The notes: generated by a model from the letters alone, not told the origin. Shown: positions 33,989-42,889, counted from the first letter of the stretch. The stretch: 64,000 bases of DNA from JBCBGF01 sp038526915 (GCA_038526915.1 JBCBGF010000004.1:1-64000); one strand, 5' to 3'. Numbers and translations are program-made.

Positions 33989-34810
33989 ATGATTTCTTCG
34001 ATCGGGGTTGCCGGCTGCGGGCGGATGGGCCAGCCGATGCTGGCCGCGTTGCGGGATGCGGGGCTGCCGGCGCGCGGGTTCGATCTGCGCGCGCCGGAGA
34101 GTTATGGCGATTTTGCCGGGGCAATGACGGATGATGCGGATGGGTTTGCCGATGGGCTGACCTGTCTGGTGTCGGTGGTGCGGGATATTGCGCAGACCGA
34201 TGACGTGTTGTTCGGGACGCAGGGATTTGTGGAGCGTGCGCGGGATTTGCAGGTGGTGGTGATCTGTTCCACCTTGTCGCCGCGCTATGTGCGGGGGCTG
34301 CGGGAGCGGGTGCCGGGGCATATCCGGCTTGTGGATGCGCCGATGTCCGGGGCGGTGATTGGCGCGGTGGAGCGGCGACTGAGCTTCATGCTGGGCGGAG
34401 AGGCGGCGGATCACGAGGCATTGATGCCGCTCTTTGAGGCGATGGGGCGCAATATCTTTCGGATGGGGCCGTTTGGCGCGGGGGCGAGTGCGAAGGTTCT
34501 GAACAATCTGCTGGCTGCATCGAGCACCGCGATGACGCGGCTGGTGCTGGATTGGGCGGATGCGGCGGGGCTGGAGGAGCGGGGGCTCTTGGCGTTGATC
34601 GAGAAATCATCGGGGCAGAACTGGCTCGCGTCGGGGATTGATGAGATTGAGTTTGCGCGGGACGGGTTTGATCCCGAGAACTCCATCGGAATCCTGGTGA
34701 AGGACGTGGAAAGCGCGTTGGATGATGCGCCGGAGGGGGCGGATGTGGCCTTGCCTGAGACGGTGCGGGATGCGATTGCGGCGCTGACACCGCGCGCGGC
34801 GCCAGAATAG
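33989..34810 (+). CDS. NAD-binding dehydrogenase, 3-hydroxyisobutyrate dehydrogenase-like
   Basis: A 273-residue beta-hydroxyacid dehydrogenase family protein. The Rossmann motif is GVAGCGRMGQPM (residues 6-17), the substrate loop is VDAPMSGAVIGA, and the conserved lysine is in GAGASAKVLNNLLAA. Such enzymes oxidise 3-hydroxyisobutyrate, tartronate semialdehyde or relatives; the exact substrate cannot be read. ATG 33989 is chosen because GGGAGG lies 7 bases ahead, while the in-frame ATG at 33983 is too close to it. The helicase gene follows by 21 bases. Confidence 0.85.
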   Translation: MISSIGVAGCGRMGQPMLAALRDAGLPARGFDLRAPESYGDFAGAMTDDADGFADGLTCLVSVVRDIAQTDDVLFGTQGFVERARDLQVVVICSTLSPRYVRGLRERVPGHIRLVDAPMSGAVIGAVERRLSFMLGGEAADHEALMPLFEAMGRNIFRMGPFGAGASAKVLNNLLAASSTAMTRLVLDWADAAGLEERGLLALIEKSSGQNWLASGIDEIEFARDGFDPENSIGILVKDVESALDDAPEGADVALPETVRDAIAALTPRAAPE

Positions 34811-34831
34811 TTTAGTGTTAAACTGGTTTTC

Positions 34832-37240
34832 GTGAGCGATCTTCCTGAACAGATAGAGGGCTGGTTTTCCGGGCGGGGCTGGCAGGTGCATCCGCATCAG
34901 AGGGCGATGCTGGCGCGGGCAGAGGACCCGGCGTTGTTGCTGATCGCGCCGACGGGTGGGGGCAAGACGCTGGCTGGTTTTTTGCCGACGCTGGCGGAGT
35001 TGGCGGATGGGGTGCATCAGGGGCTGCACACGCTCTACATCTCGCCTCTGAAAGCGCTGGCTGCCGACATCAAGCGCAACCTTGGGACGCCTATTGCAGA
35101 GATCGGGTTGCCTATTCGCGTGGAGGATCGGACGGGGGATACCAGCGCGACGCAGAAGAAACGCCAGCGCGCGGACCCGCCGCATATCCTGCTGACGACG
35201 CCGGAGAGCCTGGCGCTGCTGCTCTCCTACGAGGACGCGCCGCGCATGTTTGCGGGGCTGCAGCGGGTTGTGGTGGATGAGATCCATGCGCTGGCGGAAT
35301 CCAAGCGCGGGGATCAGTTGATGCTGGGACTGGCGCGGTTGCAGACGCTGTGCCCGGACCTGCGGCGCGTGGGGCTGTCGGCGACGGTGGAGGATCCGCA
35401 GGCGATTGCGCGGTTTCTGGCGCGACATCCCGATCCGTGTGAGATCCTGACGGCCGATCCCGGACCCGACCCCGATATCGCGATGATGGAGATCGGGGAG
35501 CGCCCGCCCTGGTCTGGCGGCGGGGGGCGGTACGCGATTGGCGCGGTTCTGGACGAGGTGAAGCGGCACAAGACGACGCTGATCTTTCACAACACGCGGG
35601 CGCAGGCGGAGCTGTTTTTTCGCGATCTGTGGCTGGCCAATGAAGACGATCTGCCGATTGGGATTCACCACGGGAGCCTGGCGCGGGAACAGCGGTTGCG
35701 CGTTGAGCAGGCAATGACGGAGGGGAGCCTGCGGGCGATTGTCTGCACCGGGAGCCTCGATCTGGGGATCGACTGGGGCGATGTGGATCTGGTGATTCAG
35801 GTGGGGGCACCTAAGAACGTCAAGCGGCTGGTGCAGCGGATTGGGCGGGCGAACCATCGCTACAATGCTCCGTCGAAGGCTCTGCTAGTGCCAGCGAACC
35901 GGTTTGAAGTGGTGGAATGCGTGGCGGCGCTGGAAGCGGTGAAGGCGCATGAGTTGGACGGCGATCCGCGGGGGCCGGGGCCGCGCGATGTGCTGTGTCA
36001 GCAGATTTTGATTGCGGCCTGCGCGGGGCCGTTTTCTGCCGATGCGCTCTATGCGGAGGTGGTGACGGCGGGAGCCTATGCGGGGCTGAGCCGTGCGGGG
36101 TTTGATGCGTGTCTCGATTTCGTGGCGACGGGGGGCTATGCCCTGCGTGCCTATGATCGGTGGCAAAGGCTCAAGCAGCGGGACGATGGGCTGTGGGAAT
36201 TGCGCGATCCGCGGGCGGCGGCGCGGATCCGCATGAACATCGGGACGATCCAGGATACCGATACGCTGAAGGTGCGGCTGAAGAACCGGATGGGCGGCAA
36301 ACCCTTGGGCGAGGTGGAGGAGGCGTTTGCGGCGACTTTGACCCCCGGCGATACCTTCCTGATCGGCGGGCAGGTCGTGCGGTATGAAGGCTTGCGCGAG
36401 ATGACGGTGGAGGTGACGCGGCGGTCGGACAAACCGCCGAAGATCGCCACCTTTATGGGCACGAAGTTCGCGACCTCGACCCAGCTGAGCGCGCGGATCT
36501 TGCGGATGTTCCAGCGGGACACCTGGCCCGAGCTGCCCGATCACACGGCGGAATGGCTGGCGTTGCAGCGCCAGCGGTCGCAATTGCCGGAGGCCAACCG
36601 GATCCTGGTGGAGAGCTTTCCCCATGACGGGCGGGAACACACCTGCGTTTACGGCTTTGCGGGGCGGAACGCGATGCAGACGCTGGGCCTGTTGCTGACC
36701 GCACGGATGGAGGATGAGGGGCTGGCACCCATGGGCTTTGTCTCGACCGATTACGCGGTGCTGATCTGGGGGCTGGATCCGGTGGACGATCCCGCGCCGC
36801 TGTTTGAGGCCCAGGCCCTTCGCGATGGGTTTGAGCGGTGGTTGACGGGCAATACGGTGATGAAGCGCACCTTCCGCGCCTCGGCCACCATTGCAGGGCT
36901 GCTCGAGCGGAACATGGGCGGCACGCGCAAGTCGGGGCGGCAGGCGACGGTTTCGTCGGACATCCTCTATGACACGCTAACGAAGTATGACCCCGACCAC
37001 CTGATGTTGCAGATCACGCGGGAAGAGGCGCTGCGCGGGTTGGTGGATTTCGGACGCATTGATGAGATGCTCGAACGCACCAAGGGCCGGATCGACCATG
37101 TGGTGCTGGACAGGATCACACCCCTATCCGCACCGCTGTTCCTGGAACCAGGCCGTGTGCCAGTGCAGGGCCTCGCCAATGAGCGGCTTCTGGCGGACGC
37201 GGCGGAAGAGGTGATGGCGGCCGCCGGTTTGAGTGGGTAG
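34832..37240 (+). CDS. Ligase-associated DEXH-box helicase (Lhr-like)
   Basis: An 802-residue superfamily 2 helicase of the ligase-associated DNA-damage-response type, a short relative of Lhr. Motif I is LIAPTGGGKTLAGFLP (residues 37-52), motif Ia is LYISPLKALA, motif II is VVVDEIHALAESKRG, motif III is VGLSATVE, and motif VI is QRIGRANHR. The C-terminal half (about 430-800) matches the Lhr core. It should unwind 3'-tailed DNA or DNA-RNA during repair. Start GTG 34832, spaced 21 bases from the previous gene. pdeM, its usual partner, is next. The associated ligase and exonuclease are not in the window. Confidence 0.93.
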   Translation: MSDLPEQIEGWFSGRGWQVHPHQRAMLARAEDPALLLIAPTGGGKTLAGFLPTLAELADGVHQGLHTLYISPLKALAADIKRNLGTPIAEIGLPIRVEDRTGDTSATQKKRQRADPPHILLTTPESLALLLSYEDAPRMFAGLQRVVVDEIHALAESKRGDQLMLGLARLQTLCPDLRRVGLSATVEDPQAIARFLARHPDPCEILTADPGPDPDIAMMEIGERPPWSGGGGRYAIGAVLDEVKRHKTTLIFHNTRAQAELFFRDLWLANEDDLPIGIHHGSLAREQRLRVEQAMTEGSLRAIVCTGSLDLGIDWGDVDLVIQVGAPKNVKRLVQRIGRANHRYNAPSKALLVPANRFEVVECVAALEAVKAHELDGDPRGPGPRDVLCQQILIAACAGPFSADALYAEVVTAGAYAGLSRAGFDACLDFVATGGYALRAYDRWQRLKQRDDGLWELRDPRAAARIRMNIGTIQDTDTLKVRLKNRMGGKPLGEVEEAFAATLTPGDTFLIGGQVVRYEGLREMTVEVTRRSDKPPKIATFMGTKFATSTQLSARILRMFQRDTWPELPDHTAEWLALQRQRSQLPEANRILVESFPHDGREHTCVYGFAGRNAMQTLGLLLTARMEDEGLAPMGFVSTDYAVLIWGLDPVDDPAPLFEAQALRDGFERWLTGNTVMKRTFRASATIAGLLERNMGGTRKSGRQATVSSDILYDTLTKYDPDHLMLQITREEALRGLVDFGRIDEMLERTKGRIDHVVLDRITPLSAPLFLEPGRVPVQGLANERLLADAAEEVMAAAGLSG

Positions 37241-37288
37241 GGCCGAAAACACTTGCGGGCCCGCCCCGAAATCGCGCATGAACGAAGC

Positions 37289-38005
37289 ATGAACACCCAA
37301 ACGATAGCGTTGTCGGGGGAAACCCTTCTCCCCCTGCCCTCGGGCGGGCTGTTTTGGGCTACGGAACGGCTTTTGTGCGTGTCGGACCTGCATCTGGGAA
37401 AGTCTGATCGCGTGGCCCGCCGCAGCGGTGTGATGCTGCCCCCCTATGAGACGCGCGACACGCTGGCCCGAATCGAACGGGATCTGTCGCACACGCAGGC
37501 CCGAGTGGTTGTGTGCCTGGGCGACAGCTTTGACGATCTGTCTGCTGCGGACAGTCTGGATGAAGAGGAACGCCTTTGGCTGGCGCGGCTTCAGGCCGGG
37601 CGCGATTGGATCTGGATCGAGGGGAACCATGATCCCGGCCCGGTAGATCTGGGCGGGTCCCATCGCACGCAGTTGGCCCTGGGGCCATTGACCTTTCGTC
37701 ATATCGCCGTGCCGGGGGCGGAAGGGGAGGTCTCCGGCCACTACCACCCCAAAGCGCACATCCGCGTGCGCGGGCGTCAGATCGTGCGGCCCTGCTTTCT
37801 GTTCGACAGCGCGCGTCTGATCATGCCGGCCTATGGCACCTATACCGGGGGCCTGAGTTGGACGTCAGACCCTTTGCGACAGTTGATGGACGGGAACGCC
37901 TGCGCTGCGACGGTCGGGGACCCTATCCATTTTCTGCCAGTTCCGCATCCCGCACAGGCGCCTGTGAGACGAGGTGCGCCACCTGTTTTTGGTAGGCTCG
38001 GCTGA
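37289..38005 (+). CDS. pdeM: Ligase-associated endonuclease PdeM (metallophosphoesterase)
   Basis: A 238-residue calcineurin-like phosphoesterase of the PdeM family that travels with the Lhr-like helicase. Metal-binding motifs in order are SDLHLGK, LGDSFDD, EGNHDPGP and SGHYHPKAHI. The C-terminal segment ends about 40 residues after the last fold element and runs into the convergent LytTR gene, overlapping it by 83 bases. Start ATG 37289 (MNTQTIAL), with no strong ribosome site visible. A DNA-repair nuclease role is taken from the family. Confidence 0.9.
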   Translation: MNTQTIALSGETLLPLPSGGLFWATERLLCVSDLHLGKSDRVARRSGVMLPPYETRDTLARIERDLSHTQARVVVCLGDSFDDLSAADSLDEEERLWLARLQAGRDWIWIEGNHDPGPVDLGGSHRTQLALGPLTFRHIAVPGAEGEVSGHYHPKAHIRVRGRQIVRPCFLFDSARLIMPAYGTYTGGLSWTSDPLRQLMDGNACAATVGDPIHFLPVPHPAQAPVRRGAPPVFGRLG

Positions 38006-38738
38006 CCGGAACAGTTTCCCCATCGTACAGCCGGACAAACATGCGCCCACCTTCCCTTTCGACCGCCCGCACCGCTTCGGTCGCGACCCAGTGTGACCTG
38101 TGCACCTGCATACCGGCGATCCCCTCAAGCTCGTCCATGGCATCGGAAAACCGCATCAGAAGCGAGTGCTTGCCCGCATCGGTGAAGACATCGACATAGT
38201 GATCACGCACGGTGAGGCGCCAGATCTTTGTGGCCTCCCCCATATCAAGGCGCCGCAACAGGCGGGCCGGTTCTGGCGGCTGGTTCTCCGTGGCCTCCGT
38301 CGCTGGTGGCCCAGAGCGGCGGTAGACCAGTTGATCGAGCGCCCGGTGGACAACGGGGACAATAAAGACCACCAACGCCACAAAAAGCGGAGACAGCACG
38401 ACAGCGGTGTCATCAGCCATCGCGAGCGTGAAGAGGTAGAGTGGTGGCGTGAAAAGCGCGGTGAACACGCTGCTGACCACGAGGGTTCCCGTCCAGGGCC
38501 CAAGATCCGGCCAGCCCAGATTTATCCCGGTTTCGACCCCGATCCCGATCACCAAAGACATAGCAACGGCGATCAGCCAGTAAAGGGCACGTTGGCCAAT
38601 CGGGAACCCTTCATAGGTGCCAAACGGCCCCGTCAAAGTGAGGAACGCAGAGGCAATCAGCCATCCAAACAGGATGGGACGGGACAGAAGCTTGGCACGA
38701 TAGCCGTGCAAAAAGGCCCTATGAATTTCGCTTCTCAT
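37923..38738 (-). CDS. Membrane-bound LytTR-domain transcriptional regulator
   Basis: A 271-residue protein with an N-terminal membrane part of four predicted helices (about residues 20-130) and a C-terminal LytTR DNA-binding domain (about 165-260), with WRLTVRDHYVDVFTDAGKHSLLMRFSD-type elements and VHRSHWVATEAV. Membrane-anchored LytTR proteins bind DNA without a response-regulator domain and may sense envelope signals. ATG 38738 is chosen; a GTG nine bases further out is possible. Its 3' end overlaps pdeM. The target is unknown. Confidence 0.87.
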   Translation of the reverse strand: MRSEIHRAFLHGYRAKLLSRPILFGWLIASAFLTLTGPFGTYEGFPIGQRALYWLIAVAMSLVIGIGVETGINLGWPDLGPWTGTLVVSSVFTALFTPPLYLFTLAMADDTAVVLSPLFVALVVFIVPVVHRALDQLVYRRSGPPATEATENQPPEPARLLRRLDMGEATKIWRLTVRDHYVDVFTDAGKHSLLMRFSDAMDELEGIAGMQVHRSHWVATEAVRAVEREGGRMFVRLYDGETVPVSRAYQKQVAHLVSQAPVRDAELAENG

Positions 38739-38861
38739 ACTCTCCACCCCATCGCATCCGATAGATTATTCTATTCTTTTCAATAGACAAGCATTGTGGG
38801 GCTTGAGGCGTTCTGGTGATAGGGGGCATTGTTCGTCAACATTCCCCGCTGGCCGGACACC

Positions 38862-39305
38862 ATGCCCCCTGCCCCTTCAAAGGACTTGTCACAAACACGC
38901 GACGCCAAGATCCGGGCGAGTTTTACCGCGCAAAGCATGATGGCCACGCTGGGTGCGGGGCTTGAGGCGCTTGGTCCGGGGCACTGCACGATTGCCGCGC
39001 CGATCCTCCCGGGCAGCTGTCAGCAACAGGGGCTGGCACATGCGGCCCTGACCTTTGCGATTGGCGATAGCGCAGCGGGCTATGCGGCGTTGACCCTGAT
39101 GGAGGACGACGCCGAGGTTGTCACGGCTGAGATGAAGATCAATCTGCTTGCCCCCGGCACGGGCGACCGTCTGATCGCGGAAGGCCGTGTGATCCGGCCG
39201 GGCAAGCGATTGATCGTGGCGCAGTCGGATGTTTATGCCGAAACCGGGGCGGACCGGCGGCATATCGCGATCCTTATGGGAACGATGGTGCCGGTCCCGC
39301 GCTGA
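38862..39305 (+). CDS. PaaI-like hotdog-fold thioesterase
   Basis: A 147-residue single hotdog-domain protein of the PaaI (phenylacetate-type acyl-CoA thioesterase) family. The conserved helix is in CQQQGLAHAALTFAIGDSAAGYAALTL (about residues 57-80), and the second landmark is VVTAEMKINLLAPGTGD. It would hydrolyse acyl-CoA; the substrate is unknown. ATG 38862 has CCGGACACC before it; a TTG at 38829 is less likely. It is monocistronic and faces the folD gene tail to tail. Confidence 0.82.
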   Translation: MPPAPSKDLSQTRDAKIRASFTAQSMMATLGAGLEALGPGHCTIAAPILPGSCQQQGLAHAALTFAIGDSAAGYAALTLMEDDAEVVTAEMKINLLAPGTGDRLIAEGRVIRPGKRLIVAQSDVYAETGADRRHIAILMGTMVPVPR

Positions 39306-39360
39306 GTTGGGGGCCGTCCTCCGACCGGGCGGATCGGTGATGCGTGCCGGGATCGGCGGA

Positions 39361-40260
39361 TCAAGCGGTCAGGCCTTTGGGTGCGGCCAGGCCGCTGGCG
39401 CGGCAACACGCCGTCAGGGTGTTGGCCAAAAGGCAGGCAATCGTCATCGGGCCCACACCGCCGGGCACCGGAGTAATCGCACTGGCCACTTCGGCGGCGG
39501 CCGAGAACGCCACATCGCCCAAAAGCTTGGTCTTGCCGGGCTTGTCTGGGTGCGGGATGCGGGTGATGCCCACGTCGATAACCGTGGCCCCGGGTTTGAT
39601 CCAATCGGCTGTCACCATCTCGGCCTGACCGACCGCCGCGACGAGGATATCGGCCCGGCGACAGACCGCGGCCAAATCCTTGGTACGCGAATGCGCCATG
39701 GTGACGGTGCAGTTTTCCCGCAAGAGAAGCTGCGCCATGGGTTTGCCAAACAGGTTCGACCGCCCGATCACCACCGCCTCAAGCCCCGACATGGACCCCA
39801 ACTGGTCGCGCAACAGCATCAGACAGCCCAAGGGTGTGCAGGACACCAGGCCCGTCTCACCGCTGATCAACCGCCCGGCATTCACAACGCTAAGCCCGTC
39901 CACATCCTTGTCAGGGTCGATGCGCGCCACGATGCGCCGTTCATCCAGGGGGTCGGGTACGGGGAACTGGCACAGGATACCATGGACGCTCGGGTCCGCG
40001 TTCAATTGGTCGATCAGCGCAAACAGCGCCTCTTCCGTCGTGTCAGCGGGCAACCGATGCTCAAAGGACGCCATGCCGACCTCGACGGTTTGCTTGTGCT
40101 TGGAGGCCACGTAAACCTCACTCGCAGGGTCATTGCCAACGAGCACCACAGCGAGGCCCGGTGTGATCCCATGATCTGCCTTCAGCCGCACCACATGCTC
40201 TGCCACCCGGCCGCGCACGCCTGCGGCGAAGGCTTTGCCGTCAATGATCTCTGCTGACAC
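39361..40260 (-). CDS. folD: Bifunctional methylenetetrahydrofolate dehydrogenase/cyclohydrolase FolD
   Basis: FolD interconverts 5,10-methylene-, methenyl- and 10-formyl-tetrahydrofolate. The 299-residue protein starts at GTG 40260 (VSAEIIDG), with AAGGA 8 bases upstream; the longer in-frame reading runs back into the fhs gene and is rejected. Active-site Y50 and K54 lie in VYVASKHK. VHGILCQFPVP, the NADP loop VVIGRSNLFGKPMAQLL and TPVPGGVGPMT are all present. It lies 52 bases after fhs, with a repeat element between. Confidence 0.95.
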   Translation of the reverse strand: MSAEIIDGKAFAAGVRGRVAEHVVRLKADHGITPGLAVVLVGNDPASEVYVASKHKQTVEVGMASFEHRLPADTTEEALFALIDQLNADPSVHGILCQFPVPDPLDERRIVARIDPDKDVDGLSVVNAGRLISGETGLVSCTPLGCLMLLRDQLGSMSGLEAVVIGRSNLFGKPMAQLLLRENCTVTMAHSRTKDLAAVCRRADILVAAVGQAEMVTADWIKPGATVIDVGITRIPHPDKPGKTKLLGDVAFSAAAEVASAITPVPGGVGPMTIACLLANTLTACCRASGLAAPKGLTA

Positions 40261-40270
40261 CGGTCTCGTC

Positions 40271-40312
40271 CTTCTTCGCTTGTCAAATATCCCCGCCGGA
40301 GGCGGCGCCGAC
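40271..40312 (-). repeat. Stop-codon-proximal interspersed repeat, copy 3 (diverged)
   Basis: On the minus strand, directly after the fhs stop. It has GGCGCCGCCTCCGGCGGGG, then GATATTTG and CAAGCGAAGAAGG, matching the second half of copy 2 in order and spacing. The left GC palindrome is shorter. It overlaps the folD ribosome-binding region. Confidence 0.55.
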
Positions 40313-41989
40313 CTAGAACAACCCTTCGATCTCGCCTGCTGCATTGAGGTGGATGGCCTCGGCAGACGGCACACGGGGCAGGCCCGGCATGGTCATGATC
40401 TCCCCACAGATCGCTACGATGAAGCCCGCGCCCGCGCTCAACCGCACCTCGCGCACGGGCAGGCTGTGGCCCGTCGGCGCACCGCGCCGGTTGGGATCGG
40501 TGGTGAAGCTGTACTGGGTTTTCGCCATGCAGACCGGCAACGTGCCATAGCCCTGCTCTTCCCATTGCTTCAGCTGATCGCGGATCTTCTGGTCGGCCAA
40601 AACCTCATCGGCGCGGTAGATGCGTTTGGCGATGGTCTCGATCTTTTCAAACAGCGGCATGTCGTCGGGATAGAGGGGCGCGTATTGGCTGGCCTCACTA
40701 TCGACGATCTCAACGACCTTGCGCGCCAGATCGGCGGACCCGGCGGACCCGTCGGCCCAGTGTTTGGACAGCACTGCCTCGGCCCCCTGGCTGGCGACGT
40801 AGTCCTTCACTGCCTGCACTTCGGCATCGGTGTCGGCGATGAAGTGGTTGATCGCCACCACCGCTGGCACGCCAAACTGTTTGATGTTCTCGATATGCCG
40901 GCCGAGGTTGGCGCAACCGGCTTTCACAGCCTCCACATTCTCGGCCCCCAGATCGCCCTTGGCCACGCCGCCGTTCATCTTCATCGCGCGCACGGTTGCG
41001 ACGATCACCACCGCGTCGGGGCGCAGGCCCGCCTTGCGGCATTTGATGTTGAGGAACTTTTCTGCGCCCAGATCCGCGCCAAAGCCCGCTTCGGTCACCA
41101 CGTAATCGGCGAGCTTCAGCGCCGTGGTCGTGGCGATCACGCTGTTGCAGCCGTGGGCGATGTTGGCGAACGGGCCGCCGTGGACGAAGGCGGGGTTGTT
41201 TTCCAGCGTCTGCACGAGGTTCGGCTGCATCGCGTCCTTCAACAGCACCGTCATCGCGCCATCGGCCTTGATATCGCGGGCATAGACGGGCGAGCGGTCG
41301 CGGCGGTAGGCGACGATCATGTCGCCCAACCGCTTTTGCAGATCGGCCAGATCGGTGGCGAGGCAGAGGATCGCCATCACCTCGGACGCCACCGTGATGT
41401 CGAACCCGGCCTGGCGCGGGAACCCGTTGGCCACACCACCGAGCGACGTCACGATATCCCGCAGCGCACGGTCGTTCATGTCGACGACGCGCCGCCAGAC
41501 GACACGGCGGGTGTCGATTTCCAGCTCATTGCCCCAGTAGATGTGGTTGTCGATCATCGCCGACAGCAGGGAATGCGCGCTGGTGATTGCGTGGAAATCA
41601 CCGGTGAAATGCAGGTTCATGTCTTCCATCGGCACGACTTGGGCATAGCCACCGCCCGCCGCCCCGCCCTTCATCCCGAAGTTCGGGCCCAGCGAGGCTT
41701 CGCGGATGCAGACCATCGCCTTCTTGCCGATGGCGTTCAGCCCATCGCCCAAGCCCACGGTGGTCGTCGTCTTGCCCTCCCCCGCGGGCGTCGGGTTGAC
41801 GGCGGTGACGAGGATCAGTTTGCCGTCCGTGCGATCCTGCACCGCGTTGATGAAGCTTTGGCCGACCTTGGCCTTGTCATGGCCATAGGGCAGCAGGTGT
41901 TCGCTTGGGATGCCCAGCGTCTCGCCGATCTGCTGGATCGGCTTTTTTTGTGCGGCGCGCGCGATTTCGATGTCGGATTTGACGGCCAT
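40313..41989 (-). CDS. fhs: Formate--tetrahydrofolate ligase
   Basis: Fhs makes 10-formyl-tetrahydrofolate from formate, ATP and THF, feeding the folate pool used by FolD. The 558-residue protein has the ATP loop NPTPAGEGKTTTTVGLGDGL (about residues 65-84), the FTGDFHAITSAH and NELEID motifs and the later FGVPAVVAINHF segment. The length is normal for the bacterial enzyme. folD follows on the same strand. A candidate operator lies about 70-100 bases upstream. A link with formate or one-carbon use in marine Rhodobacterales is inferred. Confidence 0.97.
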   Translation of the reverse strand: MAVKSDIEIARAAQKKPIQQIGETLGIPSEHLLPYGHDKAKVGQSFINAVQDRTDGKLILVTAVNPTPAGEGKTTTTVGLGDGLNAIGKKAMVCIREASLGPNFGMKGGAAGGGYAQVVPMEDMNLHFTGDFHAITSAHSLLSAMIDNHIYWGNELEIDTRRVVWRRVVDMNDRALRDIVTSLGGVANGFPRQAGFDITVASEVMAILCLATDLADLQKRLGDMIVAYRRDRSPVYARDIKADGAMTVLLKDAMQPNLVQTLENNPAFVHGGPFANIAHGCNSVIATTTALKLADYVVTEAGFGADLGAEKFLNIKCRKAGLRPDAVVIVATVRAMKMNGGVAKGDLGAENVEAVKAGCANLGRHIENIKQFGVPAVVAINHFIADTDAEVQAVKDYVASQGAEAVLSKHWADGSAGSADLARKVVEIVDSEASQYAPLYPDDMPLFEKIETIAKRIYRADEVLADQKIRDQLKQWEEQGYGTLPVCMAKTQYSFTTDPNRRGAPTGHSLPVREVRLSAGAGFIVAICGEIMTMPGLPRVPSAEAIHLNAAGEIEGLF

Positions 41990-42055
41990 GGTGGTGTCCC
42001 TGCGATGATCCCCGGGCGCTTTGGCCCCTTCCTCACCCGGCTATAGTCGGGGAAA

Positions 42056-42087
42056 CGGTATGCCACAGTATGGTTTCCGACATACCG
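42056..42087. promoter_or_regulatory. Inverted repeat upstream of fhs
   Basis: CGGTATG at 42056-42062 pairs with CATACCG at 42081-42087 across 18 bases, placed 67-98 bases before the fhs start in a gap without genes. It may be an operator, with a second GGAAAC/GTTTCC dyad interleaved. Confidence 0.4.
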
Positions 42088-42150
42088 GGCGCTGGAATCG
42101 TCGGATCGCGACGCTTTGTGTCGCCGATCGGAAACGCGCGGCGTGTTTCG

Positions 42151-42753
42151 TCAGCCGATTCCGCGGGCCTGATCGAGATGCGGCCAGACCGGTTGATCGG
42201 GGATGTGCAGACGCATCTCATCACCGATGCGCAACGTCCCTTCGCGTTCGACCCAAGCCGTGATACCGCGCCGGCCCTTGGCCGCCCGCTTGAATGCCTG
42301 GCCGTGACCCGGGGCGTCTTCGTCGATGACCGGCGCGGGCAAATGACAGGGACGGTTTTCCATGTCGATCACCAGCGTGACGCCATCCGGCCCCTGGAGA
42401 CGCGACGAGGGCGGCAGGTAGGTGAAATCAGGGATCCCTTCAACAACGATGGAGGCGCCGATCCACGCGGGGTTCAATTCAGCAACGCCAATCTCGGTCG
42501 CGATGGCGGCAAGCTCTTCGGCGGAGACAACTGAGAACTGGCGGACATTACGGATTTCCGTGCCCTTGGAATGTTGCGACGACACGCGGCTGCACGAAGG
42601 GCGGGTGAGGCCCGCGTGATCTTCGCCCGCGTATCCCGCGAATGTCACCTGCGCCTCGGGCACCGCTTGCGATCTGAGCGACGCAGTGCGGTCGGGCACA
42701 TAGCCAAGCCAGGTGATGCGGCAGGTGAAGTCGGTGGGCTTTAGCGCGGGCAT
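42151..42753 (-). CDS. MOSC-domain protein
   Basis: A 200-residue MOSC (molybdenum cofactor sulfurase C-terminal) domain protein. The family is thought to carry sulfur or bind a Mo centre through a conserved cysteine, here C136 in MENRPCHLP. Other landmarks are LTRPSCSRV near 50-58 and GRRGITAWVEREG near the C-terminus. It is a free-standing domain as in YiiM/YuaD-type proteins. It stands alone between ftsH and fhs on the minus strand; the true start is ATG 42753. The function is uncertain. Confidence 0.78.
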   Translation of the reverse strand: MPALKPTDFTCRITWLGYVPDRTASLRSQAVPEAQVTFAGYAGEDHAGLTRPSCSRVSSQHSKGTEIRNVRQFSVVSAEELAAIATEIGVAELNPAWIGASIVVEGIPDFTYLPPSSRLQGPDGVTLVIDMENRPCHLPAPVIDEDAPGHGQAFKRAAKGRRGITAWVEREGTLRIGDEMRLHIPDQPVWPHLDQARGIG

Positions 42754-42832
42754 GGTTTGTCTCCTCCCACCCTGCCCTGCCGGTTTTGGCGGGCGGGTTC
42801 AAGTCTGGGGGGGAGGCCGATGCCCGCAAAGA

Positions 42833-42867
42833 GAAACGCCCCGGGCCATAGGGCGCCGGGGCGTTTC
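42833..42867 (-). terminator. Terminator after ftsH
   Basis: A perfect 12-bp stem (42833-42844 with 42856-42867) and an 11-base loop. On the minus strand it follows the ftsH stop by about 22 bases and is followed by TCTCTTT. Confidence 0.8.
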
Positions 42868-42889
42868 GGGATTGTGATGGGGCACGACC

